64,000 bases of DNA. Origin: Catenulispora sp. MAP5-51 (GTDB taxonomy: Bacteria > Actinomycetota > Actinomycetes > Streptomycetales > Catenulisporaceae). Under the pieces are notes generated by a model, which was not told where the DNA came from, ran no database searches, and worked only from the letters and a program-made list of their open reading frames with translations. The number at the start of each line of letters is the position of its first letter. The first letter of the stretch is position 1. The DNA lies in contig NZ_JBGCCH010000013.1 of the NCBI RefSeq assembly GCF_041261205.1, positions 1-64,000 of the forward strand, given 5' to 3'. The translations under genes were made by a program, and so were the position numbers. Positions 16,541 to 28,382 of this stretch are shown one piece after another.

Positions 16541-18384
16541 GGGATCTCCACATCGGGTTCGTTGGGGACGTTCTCGGTCGAGCGGGGAGCAGGGATCGGG
16601 GCCGGAGCGGTGTCCGGATCTGTCGGGTCGACCGCGCTGCCGAAGCGGTCTGCGGCAGCGGAGTCGACGGCGTCCTCGCCGAACAGGTCGCGCCGCGTGC
16701 TGGCGGCGGACTCGCGCACGCCCTCGCCGTCGATGGCGTGGTGCAGGCCGGCGCGGATCAGCGAGGCGAACTTGTACTCGGGATCGATGGCCAACGCCCG
16801 GTCCACCGCGCACTGCGCGATGGCGGGCCGGCCGATCGCCCACGCCGCCCACGCGGCCAGCGCGTAGGGGGCGAGGCGAAGATCAGGATGCGGCGCCCGC
16901 CGGGCCAGCTCCGCGCCCAGGCGCAGCAGCCGCCCGGCGGAGTCCACGGTCGCGGCGGCGCAGGCCAGGTAGTCGCGGACCCGCCAGTTGAGCAGCGCGA
17001 CCAGCAGCTCGGCCGCCTCGGCGTCGGTCATGGCCGGCGGCGCGAGCAGGGAGCCGGACGGCTCGGCGAGCGCCCCGAGCGGGATGCCCTCCGGCGTGGC
17101 GGCCAGCGCCGGAATCCGGTTGGTCACGCGGCGGGGGGAACGCGCGGCCGGGACGACGGCGTTCAAGGCCTGCGCCGGGGCGCCGGCGTCCGGAGACGCA
17201 TCGGTGTTCGGCGAGGTGTCGGTGTTCGGCAAAGCGTCGGTGTCCGGCGAGGCGTCGGTGTCCGGCGAGGCGTCGGTGTCCGGCGAGGCGGACCGGTCCT
17301 TCTGCCGGGCCGCCTCAGCCGCCGACGGCACGTCGTCAGCCGCGGCCAGAGCCGCGGTCGCGCTGCCGGACAGACCGCGGCGGCCGGCCCGGGGGCCTTC
17401 GGCACGGGACGCGCGCGGAGCGGGTCCCGCGGCGTCGTCGCCGCACCGGGCCAGCAGCACGTCCATCAGGCGGCGCGCGTCGGCCAGGCCGGCGTCCGTG
17501 TCGTACCAGGCGGGGTCGAGGTGTTCGACGGCCGCGGCGGTGCGCGCCAGGATCTCCCGGGGGTGCGGGTCCAGGGTCGCTTCCAGGGCCTCGCGGCTGG
17601 CGTAGACCGTGTGGCCGCGGGCGGCGAAGGCGCCGGACAGGCCGGCCGGGGCCTCGGCGGGGACGACGGTGCCGGCCGCCGGGCAGCAGCGGTTGTTGCG
17701 GCACATGTAGGACCACCAGCGGCCGTTGGCGGTGTAGAGGGCGTCGACGACGGTGACGCGCTCCTCGCTGGCCGCGGCCTCGAGCTGGGCGCGGAAAGCG
17801 GCCATCAGCTTGCGGCAGTGGTCGGGGCGGGCCTTGGCCCCGGTGGCGCCGCGCGGGCCGAAGGCGACCAGGATCGCCAGGTCCGCGTCCTGGTCGCGCA
17901 GGCGCGCCGCGAGTTCCAGGGCGGTGCTGCGCTCGTGGCCGCGGACCTGTTCCAGGTCGATGCGGACGCCGTGCCGGATGAAGCTGCCGCCTTCGGCCGA
18001 ATGGCTGACGCCGAGCACCACCAGGCTGTTCTCCGGATGGAAGCCGAACAAGAACGGGATCGAGGCGACGACGGAGCCCGGAGAGGCCAGCCGGACGGTG
18101 CCGGAGGGACCGGCGGCACCGGCCGGGGCGGCCGCCTTCGCGGCACCGCCGGTCTGCTTATCGGAGTCGGCGCCGGTATCACCACTGCCGCCGGCACCAC
18201 CAGCGTCACTCCTGGCGTCACCCCCGCCGGCACCGCCTCCGGCCTGGCCCGGGATGCCGCCGCGCGCACCGCGCCGGCGGGGCGGGGCCTCGGATGCGGT
18301 CCGGGCGCCTTCGGTATCGGGACCGCCGGAAGAGGGACCGTCGGCGGCGACGGCTCCGGGGGCGGAGGTGAGGTCGTGATCCAT
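16537..18384 (-). CDS. DUF4192 domain-containing protein
   Basis: 615 residues. The DUF4192 domain starts near residue 95 (RLASPGSVVASIPFLFGFHP) and continues with VVDALYTANGRWWSYMC and CRNNRCCPAAG, all typical of this actinobacterial family of unknown function. It is broken by a low-complexity insert with about six hexapeptide repeats of the SPDTDA type (bases about 17200-17290, an 18-base tandem unit). A helical C-terminal part resembling repeat scaffolds follows. A Gly/Ala/Asp-rich N-terminal leader precedes the domain. It is cotranscribed with the secreted-protein gene and divergent from mprA. Confidence 0.9.
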   Translation of the reverse strand: MDHDLTSAPGAVAADGPSSGGPDTEGARTASEAPPRRRGARGGIPGQAGGGAGGGDARSDAGGAGGSGDTGADSDKQTGGAAKAAAPAGAAGPSGTVRLASPGSVVASIPFLFGFHPENSLVVLGVSHSAEGGSFIRHGVRIDLEQVRGHERSTALELAARLRDQDADLAILVAFGPRGATGAKARPDHCRKLMAAFRAQLEAAASEERVTVVDALYTANGRWWSYMCRNNRCCPAAGTVVPAEAPAGLSGAFAARGHTVYASREALEATLDPHPREILARTAAAVEHLDPAWYDTDAGLADARRLMDVLLARCGDDAAGPAPRASRAEGPRAGRRGLSGSATAALAAADDVPSAAEAARQKDRSASPDTDASPDTDASPDTDALPNTDTSPNTDASPDAGAPAQALNAVVPAARSPRRVTNRIPALAATPEGIPLGALAEPSGSLLAPPAMTDAEAAELLVALLNWRVRDYLACAAATVDSAGRLLRLGAELARRAPHPDLRLAPYALAAWAAWAIGRPAIAQCAVDRALAIDPEYKFASLIRAGLHHAIDGEGVRESAASTRRDLFGEDAVDSAAADRFGSAVDPTDPDTAPAPIPAPRSTENVPNEPDVEIP

Positions 18385-18574
18385 GACCGATACTGTGCCG
18401 ATTCCCGGGCACGGAGTGCGACCAAGACATGACCGACTGTGGATAAACCCCGAGTGGGGACGACTCGTATCCCTCTAACGGTCTAATCCGTACGCTCGCC
18501 GGTGCCGCGACCCGCCTGGAAAAACATCCGCGTGATCTCAGCGTCTTCTCAACCGGGCGGGGCAGAATGCGGCC

Positions 18575-19264
18575 ATGCACATCCTCGTGGTGGACGACGA
18601 CCAGGCGGTCCGGGACTCGCTGCGCCGCTCGCTGGCCTTCAACGGCTACGAGGTCGAGCTGGCGGCCGACGGACTCGCGGCGCTGGAAGCGATCGCGAAG
18701 CGGCGGCCGGACGCCGTCGTGCTCGACGTCATGATGCCCAGGCTGGACGGCCTGGAGACCTGCCGCCGGCTGCGCTCGGCCGGCGAGGACCTGCCGGTCC
18801 TGCTGCTCACCGCGCGCGACGCCGTCCCGGACCGGGTCGCGGGCCTGGACGCCGGCGCCGACGACTACCTCCCCAAGCCGTTCGCGCTGGAGGAACTGCT
18901 GGCCCGGCTGCGCGCGCTGCTGCGCCGCACCCAGGGCAGCCTGGCCGACGCCTCGGACGCCCCGCTGGCCTTCGCCGACCTCACCCTGGACCCGGCCACC
19001 CGCGAGGTGACCCGGGCCGACAAGCCGGTGCGCCTGACCCGGACCGAGTTCAACCTGCTGGAGCTGCTGATGAGGCACCCCCGCCAGGTGCTGACGCGCG
19101 CGCAGATCCTGGAGGAGGTCTGGGGCTACGACTTCCCCACCACCGCCAACTCGCTCGAGGTCTACGTCGGCTACCTGCGCCGCAAGACCGAGGCCGACGA
19201 CCTGCCCCGCTTGATCCACACGGTCCGCGGAGTGGGGTATTCCCTGCGTGAGACGGCACCGTGA
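18575..19264 (+). CDS. mprA: Response regulator MprA (OmpR family)
   Basis: 229 residues. The receiver domain (1-117) has the acidic pocket VVDDD and the phospho-acceptor Asp51 in [14 protein letters not shown]. The output domain (about 130-225) is the OmpR winged helix ending in [13 protein letters not shown]. It closely matches MprA of mycobacteria ([20 protein letters not shown] is nearly the same), a regulator of envelope stress. The gene order mprA-mprB-pepD is kept here. The GTG start of the kinase overlaps the stop. The 190-base gap to the divergent DUF4192 gene should hold its promoter. Confidence 0.93.
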   Translation: MHILVVDDDQAVRDSLRRSLAFNGYEVELAADGLAALEAIAKRRPDAVVLDVMMPRLDGLETCRRLRSAGEDLPVLLLTARDAVPDRVAGLDAGADDYLPKPFALEELLARLRALLRRTQGSLADASDAPLAFADLTLDPATREVTRADKPVRLTRTEFNLLELLMRHPRQVLTRAQILEEVWGYDFPTTANSLEVYVGYLRRKTEADDLPRLIHTVRGVGYSLRETAP

Positions 19265-20790
19265 GTCCCCTCGTCGCCACTGACCACCTGGAATCCGAGG
19301 AGCGCCCGGGACCCTACGAACGGCTGCGCGCGAAGATCACCGAGATGATGTCGCACGTCCCGCTGCGGACCCGGATCACCGCGCTGGTGATGATCGCGGT
19401 GGGCCTCAGCGTGGCGCTGGCCTCGATCGCGGCTCTGGTGACGGTGCGGAACCAGATCCTGAGCCAGATGGACAACAGCCTGTACCAGAAGGCCGAGCGG
19501 GCCACCGACCTGGTCAACAGCCACGTCGCCGTGGGCCTGCTCGACCCGACCGTGTACGTGGTCTTCCAGGGCGACGGCACCCCCACGGGCCCGTCCAACC
19601 TGCCCCTGCAGGTGGTGCAGGACGACATCAAGTTCTCGGACGCCGACCTGCAGGTGGCCCAGACCTCCTCCGGCGACCACTACTCGACGCTGGTCATCGA
19701 CGGCGTCCACTACCGGGCGCTCAGCGTGCCGATCAAGACCGTCGAGACCCCGCTGCTGCCGCCGAACGAGCGGACCGCGGTGCTGGTCGCGGAGTCGATG
19801 GCGGACACCCAGCAGACCCTGAGCCGGCTCACCCTGGTCTCCATCCTGGTCGGCATCGCGGGCATCGCGGTCGCCGGCAGCGCCGGCATCACCGTCGGCC
19901 GCGCGGGTCTGCGCCCCGTGGACCGGCTCACCGAGGCCACCGAGTACGTGGCCAGGACCGGCGACCTGCGGCCGATCGACGTCCAGGGCACCGACGAGCT
20001 GGCGCGCCTGGCGACCAGCTTCAACAGCATGCTGACCGCGCTGGCCCGCTCCCAGGAGCACCAGAGACGCCTGATCGCCGACGCCGGCCACGAGCTGCGC
20101 ACCCCGCTGACCTCCATGCGCACCAACATCGACCTGCTCTCGCAGGTCTTCGGCAGCGGTTCGGAGCACGCGGCGCCGGGGACGAACCGGATCCAAATCA
20201 GTGATGCCGACCGCGCGGAGCTCATCGGCGACGTGCGCGCCCAGATGGAGGAGCTGTCCGTCCTGGTCGGCGACCTGGTCGAGCTCTCCCGCGACGCCAA
20301 GCCGCAGGCCTCTCCGGAGCCGGTGAACCTGGGCGACGTGGTGCGCCAGGCCGTGGACCGGGTCCGCAGGCGCGCCCCGCACCTGAAGTTCGACATCCAG
20401 CTCCAGCCCTGGTACCTGGAGGGCGATCCGGCGGCGCTGGAGCGCGCCGTGACGAACCTGCTGGACAACGCCGCGAAGTGGAGCCCGGAGGACGGGACGG
20501 TCACGGTGCGCCTGTCCGACGGTCTGCTCCAGGTCGCCGACGAGGGCCCGGGTATCGCCGAAGAGGACCTGCCCCACGTCTTCGAACGCTTCTACCGCTC
20601 CACCGAGGCCCGCACCATGCCGGGCTCCGGGCTGGGCCTGGCCATCGTGCGGCAGGCCGCTGAGAACCACGGCGGCCGGGTCGCCGCGGCACGGGCCCCC
20701 AGCGGCGGCGCCCTGCTCGGGTTCTGGCTGCCCGGGCGGCCGACCGAGGACGCCGACCCCCAGAACGGCGGCACGGCCGCGAAGGCTTAA
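19261..20790 (+). CDS. mprB: Sensor histidine kinase MprB
   Basis: 509 residues. Two membrane spans flank an extracytoplasmic sensor of about 140 residues. HAMP follows ([20 protein letters not shown]), then the HisKA box with the phospho-acceptor at about His277 ([12 protein letters not shown]). The ATPase domain shows the N box [13 protein letters not shown] and the G boxes DEGPGIAEE and GSGLGLAIV. In mycobacteria MprB senses unfolded extracytoplasmic protein and phosphorylates MprA. GTGA overlap with mprA ensures matched amounts. The C-terminus carries a short charged tail. Confidence 0.93.
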   Translation: MSPLVATDHLESEERPGPYERLRAKITEMMSHVPLRTRITALVMIAVGLSVALASIAALVTVRNQILSQMDNSLYQKAERATDLVNSHVAVGLLDPTVYVVFQGDGTPTGPSNLPLQVVQDDIKFSDADLQVAQTSSGDHYSTLVIDGVHYRALSVPIKTVETPLLPPNERTAVLVAESMADTQQTLSRLTLVSILVGIAGIAVAGSAGITVGRAGLRPVDRLTEATEYVARTGDLRPIDVQGTDELARLATSFNSMLTALARSQEHQRRLIADAGHELRTPLTSMRTNIDLLSQVFGSGSEHAAPGTNRIQISDADRAELIGDVRAQMEELSVLVGDLVELSRDAKPQASPEPVNLGDVVRQAVDRVRRRAPHLKFDIQLQPWYLEGDPAALERAVTNLLDNAAKWSPEDGTVTVRLSDGLLQVADEGPGIAEEDLPHVFERFYRSTEARTMPGSGLGLAIVRQAAENHGGRVAAARAPSGGALLGFWLPGRPTEDADPQNGGTAAKA

Positions 20791-20993
20791 GCGGAAGCTG
20801 ACTCAGCAGGTCACAGGCGCGTTCCCGCTCTGCGGAGGACGCGCCTGATGCCTCTTCTGAAGCAGGTACCGCATAAGGTCTTTATGGGTCAGGTCCCACG
20901 CCTGTGGAAACACAGGAGATCCAGGCCTCTTTTTCGGTCACCTCTTGTCCGGGTCTCAGCAGCATTTAAGGTGAACAGGCGAAGCTCCTCCTC

Positions 20994-22826
<1,833 letters not shown>

Positions 22827-22857
22827 GGGCGGTAAGCGGCAGGCGTACCCTTGAGGG

Positions 22858-23664
22858 GTGTCTGACGAACGTGCTATCTCGGTCCTCCGCGCCGGCTTCG
22901 GCGCGGAGGCCGTTCCGTATCTGGCCGCGTGGGACCTCCAGCGTGAGGTTCACGCCCAGCGTGTCGCCGACGAGATCGGCGACACGCTGATCCTGTTGGA
23001 GCACCCCCCGGTGTTCACAGCAGGCCGGCGCACCACCCCCGTGGAGCGCCCCACCGACGGCACCCCCGTCATCGACGTCGACCGCGGCGGCCGCATCACC
23101 TTCCACGGCCCCGGCCAACTGGTCGGCTACCCGATCCTGCGGCTTCCCGAAGCGATGGACGTGGTCGGCCACGTCCGCCGGCTGGAGGAGGCGATGATCC
23201 GGGCCTGCGCCGAGCTGGGCCTGGAGACCACCCGGATCCACGGCCGCAGCGGCGTGTGGATCCTGGGCGAGCAGATCGAACGCGAAGACCTGGGCGGGCT
23301 GAAGCTCCAGCTGAAGACCGTCGGGGCCCCGGTCGAGGAGGACGAGGAGTTCGACCCGCGGCTGGCCGGCCCGGAGTACGCGCCCTCCAACGCCGGGCAG
23401 CGCAAGGCCGACCGCAAGCTGGCGCAGATCGGCGTGCGCGTGGCCAAGGGCGTCACCATGCACGGCTTCGCGATCAACTGCGACGTCGACCTGGCCTGGT
23501 TCGACAAGATCATCCCCTGCGGCATCCGGAACGCCGGGGTCACCTCGCTGTCCGCCGAGCTGGGCCGGGCCGTTACGGTCGAGGAGTTCGCGCCGCTGGT
23601 CGCCCGGCACCTGGACGACGTGGTTTCCGAGGCGTACGGGCTAGTCGGGGCCGTCAAGGAATAG
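22858..23664 (+). CDS. lipB: Octanoyl-[ACP]:protein octanoyltransferase LipB
   Basis: 268 residues. LipB moves octanoate from acyl carrier protein to the lipoyl domains of dehydrogenase complexes and glycine cleavage protein H. Visible family blocks are [19 protein letters not shown], the catalytic Lys in KLAQIGVRV and the catalytic Cys in [10 protein letters not shown]. It is longer than most LipB proteins because about 40 residues ([19 protein letters not shown] region) are inserted just before the catalytic lysine block. A GTG start lies 31 bases after pepD. lipA follows 89 bases on, as is usual. Confidence 0.95.
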   Translation: MSDERAISVLRAGFGAEAVPYLAAWDLQREVHAQRVADEIGDTLILLEHPPVFTAGRRTTPVERPTDGTPVIDVDRGGRITFHGPGQLVGYPILRLPEAMDVVGHVRRLEEAMIRACAELGLETTRIHGRSGVWILGEQIEREDLGGLKLQLKTVGAPVEEDEEFDPRLAGPEYAPSNAGQRKADRKLAQIGVRVAKGVTMHGFAINCDVDLAWFDKIIPCGIRNAGVTSLSAELGRAVTVEEFAPLVARHLDDVVSEAYGLVGAVKE

Positions 23665-23753
23665 TCCTGCGGGCACGTAGGCTGGTAATCGTAGGAATAT
23701 GTGGTCCGCGCGGTACGCGGTATGCAGTGTCCACTGATGCAAGGAGACTCGAA

Positions 23754-24713
23754 GTGACGGCCGTCACCCCAGAACCAGAAGGCCGCAAGCTGCTCCGGCT
23801 TGAGGTCCGCAACAGCGCCGTCCCCATCGAGAAGAAACCCAGCTGGATCAAGACCCGCGCCAAGATGGGCCCGGAGTACACCGGCCTCAAGAGCCTGGTG
23901 CGCAGCGAGGGCCTGCACACGGTGTGCGAGGAGGCCGGCTGTCCGAACATCTATGAGTGCTGGGAGGACCGCGAGGCCACCTTCCTCATCGGCGGCGACC
24001 AGTGCACCCGGCGCTGCGACTTCTGCCAGATCGACACCGGCAAGCCCAAGGCCTATGACACCGACGAGCCGCGCCGCGTGGCCGAGTCGGTGCAGACCAT
24101 GGGCCTGAAGTACGCCACCGTCACCGGCGTGGCCCGCGACGACCTGGAGGACGAGGGCGCCTGGCTGTACGCCGAGACCGTCCGCCAGATCCACGCGATG
24201 CTGCCCGGCTGCGGCGTCGAGCTGCTGATCCCGGACTTCCACGCCAAGCCCGAGCACCTCGCCGAGGTCTTCGGCAGCCGTCCGGAGGTGCTGGCGCACA
24301 ACATCGAGACCGTGCCGCGCATCTTCAAGGAGATCCGCCCCGGCTTCCGCTACGAGCGCTCGCTGGACGTCATCCGGCAGGCCCGCGACTTCGGCCTGGT
24401 CACCAAGTCCAACCTGATCCTGGGCATGGGCGAGGAGCGCGAGGAGATCTCGCAGGCCCTGGCCGACCTGCGCGAGGCCGGCTGCGACCTGGTGACCATC
24501 ACCCAGTACCTGCGGCCGTCCCCGCGGCACCACCCGGTGATGCGCTGGGTGAAGCCCGAGGAGTTCGTGGAGCTGGCCGAGGAGGCCCGCGAGATGGGCT
24601 TCGGCGTCATGTCCGGGCCGCTGGTGCGCTCCTCGTACCGCGCGGGGCGGCTGTACAAGGAGGCTGTCGAGGCGCGCGAGGCGGCGGCTGCCGGCGCCGG
24701 CGTCCCGGCGTGA
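23754..24713 (+). CDS. lipA: Lipoyl synthase LipA (radical SAM)
   Basis: 319 residues from a GTG with AAGGAG seven bases ahead. The auxiliary iron-sulfur cluster cysteines are at about 58, 63 and 69 ([12 protein letters not shown]) and the radical-SAM cluster cysteines at about 84, 88 and 91 (CTRRCDFC). The C-terminal RSSY motif (VRSSYRAG) that binds the auxiliary cluster is also present. It inserts two sulfur atoms into protein-bound octanoate made by LipB. All key residues are intact. A strong terminator lies about 80 bases beyond the stop. Confidence 0.97.
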   Translation: MTAVTPEPEGRKLLRLEVRNSAVPIEKKPSWIKTRAKMGPEYTGLKSLVRSEGLHTVCEEAGCPNIYECWEDREATFLIGGDQCTRRCDFCQIDTGKPKAYDTDEPRRVAESVQTMGLKYATVTGVARDDLEDEGAWLYAETVRQIHAMLPGCGVELLIPDFHAKPEHLAEVFGSRPEVLAHNIETVPRIFKEIRPGFRYERSLDVIRQARDFGLVTKSNLILGMGEEREEISQALADLREAGCDLVTITQYLRPSPRHHPVMRWVKPEEFVELAEEAREMGFGVMSGPLVRSSYRAGRLYKEAVEAREAAAAGAGVPA

Positions 24714-24791
24714 CGTTCGCCGCATCGGCCGGGGCAGCTCAGCCGGGCTTGAGCGCGAAGCGTAAAGAAGTTTATTAGGACGTTGCTATAT

Positions 24792-24826
24792 ACGACCCCG
24801 GTCCAGGACGGACCGGGGTCGTTTCA
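24792..24826 (+). terminator. Hairpin terminator after lipA
   Basis: A perfect 13-base-pair stem (ACGACCCCGGTCC with its complement) around a five-base loop, followed by TTTC. It ends the lipB-lipA unit. A weaker 58-base fold with closing arms TAGCGGGT/ACCCGCTA follows at 24829-24886. Confidence 0.8.
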
Positions 24827-24983
24827 TATAGCGGGTGCGGGGAATGCCCGGCATTGCGCAACGCGTTACCACGAGTTGACCCGCTACACCAGACCCTGTA
24901 ACAAAGAAACCTGATAGTGGTGGTGGCCCGCCACCGGCTCCGTTCCCCGACGTCCCGCTTTTTCTTCTGGTCGAGGTTCCGCA

Positions 24984-25205
24984 ATGAGCACCGCAACGTC
25001 CTCCGCACCCACTCCCCCGACTCCCACCGCGGCGTCCTCCGTCCGCACGATGATCCTCACCTTCGAACGCCGGGTCCTGCGGGCCGGCGGGCAGCGGGGC
25101 GCCTTGGCGAACGCCCGCGCCGCCGTGCTGGAGGGCCAGGAGCGCGCCGCGCTGCGCGCCGAGGCCCACGAGTCGCTCACCAGGATGAGCGTCGGAGGGC
25201 GGTAA
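24984..25205 (+). CDS. Small hypothetical protein between lipA and DUF4191
   Basis: 73 residues. A Ser/Thr/Pro/Ala-rich leader of about 20 residues precedes an amphipathic basic helix (MILTFERRVLRAGGQRGA and ARAAVLEGQERAALRAEAH). No signal peptide or known domain. The ribosome site is weak (GAGG). I keep it because a small gene at this place in the lipA-glnA cluster also seems to occur in Streptomyces, which is from memory. Function unknown. Confidence 0.5.
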   Translation: MSTATSSAPTPPTPTAASSVRTMILTFERRVLRAGGQRGALANARAAVLEGQERAALRAEAHESLTRMSVGGR

Positions 25206-25267
25206 CCGGCGCCGATAAGCCCGAACTGGTTTACCACCGGGCGCCGGCACCACGTATCCTGCGTGGC

Positions 25268-25996
25268 ATGGCACGCGACACCACGACGAAGACCCCCGCC
25301 GGCGGGGATGCGCCCAAGAAAAAGGGCCGGCTGACGCAGATCCGCGAGGTCTACGGGATGACCCGCAAGGAGGATCCCAAGCTTCCGCTGGTTCTGGCCG
25401 CCTGGGCCGCGGGCGCCCTGGTGGTGTTCGTGGTGCTGGGCTTCCTGCTCGGGTCTCCGGTGTTCTACGGGATCTTCGGCATCCCGGTCGCGGTGCTCGC
25501 CGCGATGATCGTCTTCGGGCGGCGGGCGCAGCGTGCGGCCTACTCCTCGATCAAGGACCAGCCCGGCGCGGCCGCCTCGGTGCTGGACACCCTGCGCCGC
25601 GGCTGGGACGTCACCCCCGGCGTGCGCTTCAACCGGCAGCAGGACATGATCCACCGGGTGCTCGGCCGCCCGGGCATCATCCTGGTCGGCGAGGGCAACC
25701 CGAACCGGCTCAAGGCGCTGTTCACCGAGGAGCGCCGGCACCTGACCCGGCTGTTCGGCCCGGACGTGCCGCTGGTCGGCCAGGACATCGTGGCCGGCGA
25801 CGAAGAGGGCATGGTCCCGCTGGGCAAGCTGAACAAGACGGTGATGCGGCTCAAGCCGGCCACCGGCAAGGGCTACCTGCGACCGGCTCAGGTGCAGGAG
25901 TACCAGAACCGGCTCAAGGCCGTCGGGCCGAACATGCCGATCCCGAAGGGGCCGATGCCGCGTAACGGCAAGATGCCGCGGGGCCAGATGCGCTGA
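25268..25996 (+). CDS. DUF4191 membrane protein
   Basis: 242 residues. A basic N-terminus (residues 1-35) leads to two adjacent membrane spans (LVLAAWAAGALVVFVVLGFL and VFYGIFGIPVAVLAAMIVF). A cytoplasmic domain of about 150 residues follows with VTPGVRFNRQQDMIHRVLG and GIILVGEGNPNRLKAL, the hallmark blocks of DUF4191. The C-terminus is rich in Pro, Met and Gly. The family is widespread in actinobacteria next to lipA and glnA and has no known function. A strong two-way terminator follows. Confidence 0.9.
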   Translation: MARDTTTKTPAGGDAPKKKGRLTQIREVYGMTRKEDPKLPLVLAAWAAGALVVFVVLGFLLGSPVFYGIFGIPVAVLAAMIVFGRRAQRAAYSSIKDQPGAAASVLDTLRRGWDVTPGVRFNRQQDMIHRVLGRPGIILVGEGNPNRLKALFTEERRHLTRLFGPDVPLVGQDIVAGDEEGMVPLGKLNKTVMRLKPATGKGYLRPAQVQEYQNRLKAVGPNMPIPKGPMPRNGKMPRGQMR

Positions 25997-26051
25997 ATCG
26001 TCGCAAGCCACGTCAGCCGGCCGTAACTCCGGCGAAACGCCATGGAACGCA

Positions 26052-26089
26052 CGACGGCCCGCGACCGGTGATCCGGTCGCGGGCCGTCG
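26052..26089. terminator. Two-way terminator between DUF4191 and RDD genes
   Basis: A perfect 17-base-pair stem (CGACGGCCCGCGACCGG and its complement) around a TGAT loop, placed between convergent genes. No long T run follows, which is common for high-GC actinobacteria. Confidence 0.8.
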
Positions 26090-26158
26090 GCGTTCGCGGG
26101 GTGGGCGGCCGGGGGGGTGGTAGCAGTACCGACGGCCTGTATGCGTAGCGCGGACGGG

Positions 26159-26566
26159 CTAGCGGGTACTGATGATCATCGTGCGCGCGATCCGGTCGTG
26201 CAGGCCGCGGCCGTCGGCGTCCCAGACCACCGGCGGGATGACCAGGAACAACAGCACGGTGCGCATGCCGATCGCGTACAGCGAGGCCCGGCCGCCCTGG
26301 TCGGAGCCGACCCGCAGGCCCAGCAGCGACATCCCCAGGGTCGAGCCGCTGATCGACAGCCCCACCAGGTAGATCACCGCCAGCGCGCTGAGCGCCGCGA
26401 ACTGGCCGTTGCGCAGGAGCCGGTCGCCGACCAGCAGGTAGGCCGCCCCGTAGGCGATCGCCCAGTCGATCATCAGCGCGCCCAGCCGGCGGCCCATCGA
26501 GGCCATCGAGCCCGGACCGGTGCGCGGGAGGCCAAAGCGCTGGCCGGAATAGTCGGACGAGGTCAT
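26159..26566 (-). CDS. RDD-family membrane protein
   Basis: About 135 residues. The RDD signature Arg and Asp residues are visible in SMGRRLGALMIDWAIAYG and in the C-terminal GRGLHDRIARTMII. Three membrane spans lie between them. Function of the family is poorly known; some members act in ion exchange or in protein export. It is divergent from glnA, as in Streptomyces. A GTG nine bases upstream is an alternative start. Confidence 0.88.
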   Translation of the reverse strand: MTSSDYSGQRFGLPRTGPGSMASMGRRLGALMIDWAIAYGAAYLLVGDRLLRNGQFAALSALAVIYLVGLSISGSTLGMSLLGLRVGSDQGGRASLYAIGMRTVLLFLVIPPVVWDADGRGLHDRIARTMIISTR

Positions 26567-26677
26567 GGCGTCCACGGTACCCCGCACGGTTTCGCACTCC
26601 GTCACCAGCGTCGGGTGGAGCGCTTGCCGTAGTGCCGAACGGCCCGCGGGGTAAGTTGGAAGCGTGCCGGGCTCTGT

Positions 26678-26715
26678 GTAACACGCCGGAAACAAAAGGG
26701 ACACGGCCGGGAAAC
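26678..26715 (+). promoter_or_regulatory. Double GlnR-type nitrogen operator upstream of glnA
   Basis: Four pentamers with exact six-base spacing: GTAAC-n6-GAAAC-n6-GACAC-n6-GAAAC. This matches the Streptomyces GlnR a-site/b-site layout (gTnAc-n6-GaAAc). It lies about 95 bases before the glnA ATG, a place where GlnR activates glnA when nitrogen is scarce. Confidence 0.85.
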
Positions 26716-26807
26716 CCCCCGGTCCTACGGTCACAGGAGTGCCCGTTGGGTCCCGGCCCCGGTGGCGAAAGGCTACCGGCCGGTGAGAGTACTCAAAGGA
26801 GTAGTGG

Positions 26808-28232
26808 ATGTTCTCGAACGCCGACGAGGTACTCAAGTACCTCAGGGACAACGACGTGAAGAGCGTCGACGTGCGGTTCTGCGACCTGCCCGGTGTGATG
26901 CAGCACTTCACGGTGCCGGTCGAGTCGTTCGACGCCGACGTCTTCGCACACGGACTGGCCTTCGACGGTTCCTCGATCCGCGGCTTCCAGGCCATCCACG
27001 AGTCGGACATGCAGCTGCTGCCCGACCCGACCACGGCGCGCCTGGACCCGTTCCGCGCCGAGAAGACCCTCAACATCAACTTCTTCATCCACGACCCGCT
27101 GACCGGTGAGGCCTACTCCCGCGACCCGCGCAACGTGGCCAAGAAGGCCGAGGCCTACCTGGCCGGCACCGGCATCGCCGACACGTGCTACTTCGGCCCG
27201 GAGGCCGAGTTCTACGTGTTCGACGACGTGCGCTTCACCTCCGGCCCGCAGGAGAGCTACTACCACATCGACGCCGAGGCCGCGTTCTGGAACACCGGCC
27301 GCGCCGAGGAGGGTGGCAACCGCGGGTACAAGCCGCGCGTGAAGGGCGGCTACTTCCCGGTGGCCCCGAACGACCACTACACGGATCTGCGCGCGGTCAT
27401 GAGCCGCACGCTCATCGAGTCCGGCCTGATCGTCGAGCGCCAGCACCACGAGGTCGGCTCGGCCGGCCAGGCGGAGATCAACTACAAGTTCAACACCCTG
27501 CTGGCCGCCGCCGACGACCTGATGCTGTTCAAGTACATCATCAAGAACGTCGCCTGGAACGCCGGCAAGACCGCCACCTTCATGCCCAAGCCCGTCTTCG
27601 GCGACAACGGTTCGGGCATGCACTGCCACCAGAGCCTGTGGAAGGACGGCGTCCCGCTGTTCTACGACGAGGTCGGCTACGCGGGCCTGTCGGACACCGC
27701 CCGGCACTACATCGGCGGCCTGCTGAAGCACGCCCCGTCGCTGCTGGCCTTCACCAACCCGACGGTGAACAGCTACCGCCGCCTGGTCCCCGGCTACGAG
27801 GCCCCGGTGAACCTGGTCTACTCCCAGCGCAACCGCTCGGCGTGCATCCGCATCCCGATCACCGGCTCGAACCCGAAGGCCAAGCGCATCGAGTTCCGCT
27901 GCCCGGACCCGTCCTCCAACCCGTACCTGGCCTTCTCCGCCATGATGATGGCCGGCCTGGACGGCGTGAAGAACAAGATCGAGCCCATGGCCCCGGTCGA
28001 CAAGGACCTGTACGAGCTCCCGCCGGACGAGCACGCCTCGATCCCGCAGGTCCCCGGCAGCCTCCCGGCGGTCCTGGACTCGCTGGAGGCCGACCACGGC
28101 TACCTGCTCGAGGGCGGCGTGTTCACGCAGGACCTGATCGACACGTGGATCTCTTACAAGCGCGAGCGCGAGGTCGACCCGGTTCGTCTGCGGCCGACGC
28201 CGCACGAGTTCGAGCTGTACTTCGACATCTAA
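26808..28232 (+). CDS. glnA: Glutamine synthetase, type I
   Basis: 474 residues, the usual length of GSI. It makes glutamine from glutamate, ammonia and ATP as a dodecamer. Visible blocks are [10 protein letters not shown], the metal-binding [24 protein letters not shown] and the ATP loop [14 protein letters not shown]. The adenylylation Tyr is about residue 402 in DLYELPP, so activity can be tuned by GlnE. AAGGAG lies ahead of the ATG. A double GlnR box upstream indicates nitrogen control. The last codons (YFDI, TACTTCGACATC then TAA) are copied in several intergenic repeats over the next 22 kb. Confidence 0.97.
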   Translation: MFSNADEVLKYLRDNDVKSVDVRFCDLPGVMQHFTVPVESFDADVFAHGLAFDGSSIRGFQAIHESDMQLLPDPTTARLDPFRAEKTLNINFFIHDPLTGEAYSRDPRNVAKKAEAYLAGTGIADTCYFGPEAEFYVFDDVRFTSGPQESYYHIDAEAAFWNTGRAEEGGNRGYKPRVKGGYFPVAPNDHYTDLRAVMSRTLIESGLIVERQHHEVGSAGQAEINYKFNTLLAAADDLMLFKYIIKNVAWNAGKTATFMPKPVFGDNGSGMHCHQSLWKDGVPLFYDEVGYAGLSDTARHYIGGLLKHAPSLLAFTNPTVNSYRRLVPGYEAPVNLVYSQRNRSACIRIPITGSNPKAKRIEFRCPDPSSNPYLAFSAMMMAGLDGVKNKIEPMAPVDKDLYELPPDEHASIPQVPGSLPAVLDSLEADHGYLLEGGVFTQDLIDTWISYKREREVDPVRLRPTPHEFELYFDI

Positions 28233-28352
28233 GATGATGAGCTGACCTGCGGAAACGCAGTTCGGACCATCAGCACCACCTGGTATCGCCCCAGGTCGGC
28301 AAGTCGCTGACCTGGGGCGATACGTCTTTACAGATGTCCGAGGATCCCTCAT
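28218..28352 (+). repeat. Repeat A: glnA 3' end tag plus structured element
   Basis: Starts with the last 14 bases of glnA (TACTTCGACATCTA). A five-pair hairpin with a GAAA loop follows at 28247-28260, then a 22-base spacer, then a perfect 15-pair hairpin (GTATCGCCCCAGGTC arms) at 28283-28323, and a tail GATGTCCGAGGAT. The same order and spacing recur at 33910-33986 and 50165-50299. The large hairpin could also end glnA transcription. The rest of the gap to the next gene holds only the GGGCCC palindrome and no gene. Confidence 0.85.
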
Positions 28353-28365
28353 GTTCTCGACAGTT

Positions 28366-28382
28366 GGGCCCAAAATGGGCCC
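28366..28382. repeat. 17-base palindrome GGGCCCAAAATGGGCCC
   Basis: A seven-pair inverted repeat around AAA. Near-identical copies lie at 33807-33823 (reverse complement), 37004-37019 (last base changed) and 45244-45260, each beside a glnA-tag repeat. Confidence 0.8.

Noticed and set aside
24829-24886. Possible tRNA: arms TAGCGGGT/ACCCGCTA followed by CACCA
   Set aside because: Only 58 bases long, with no T-loop GTTCRA sequence and no anticodon arm; treated as a minor hairpin after lipA.
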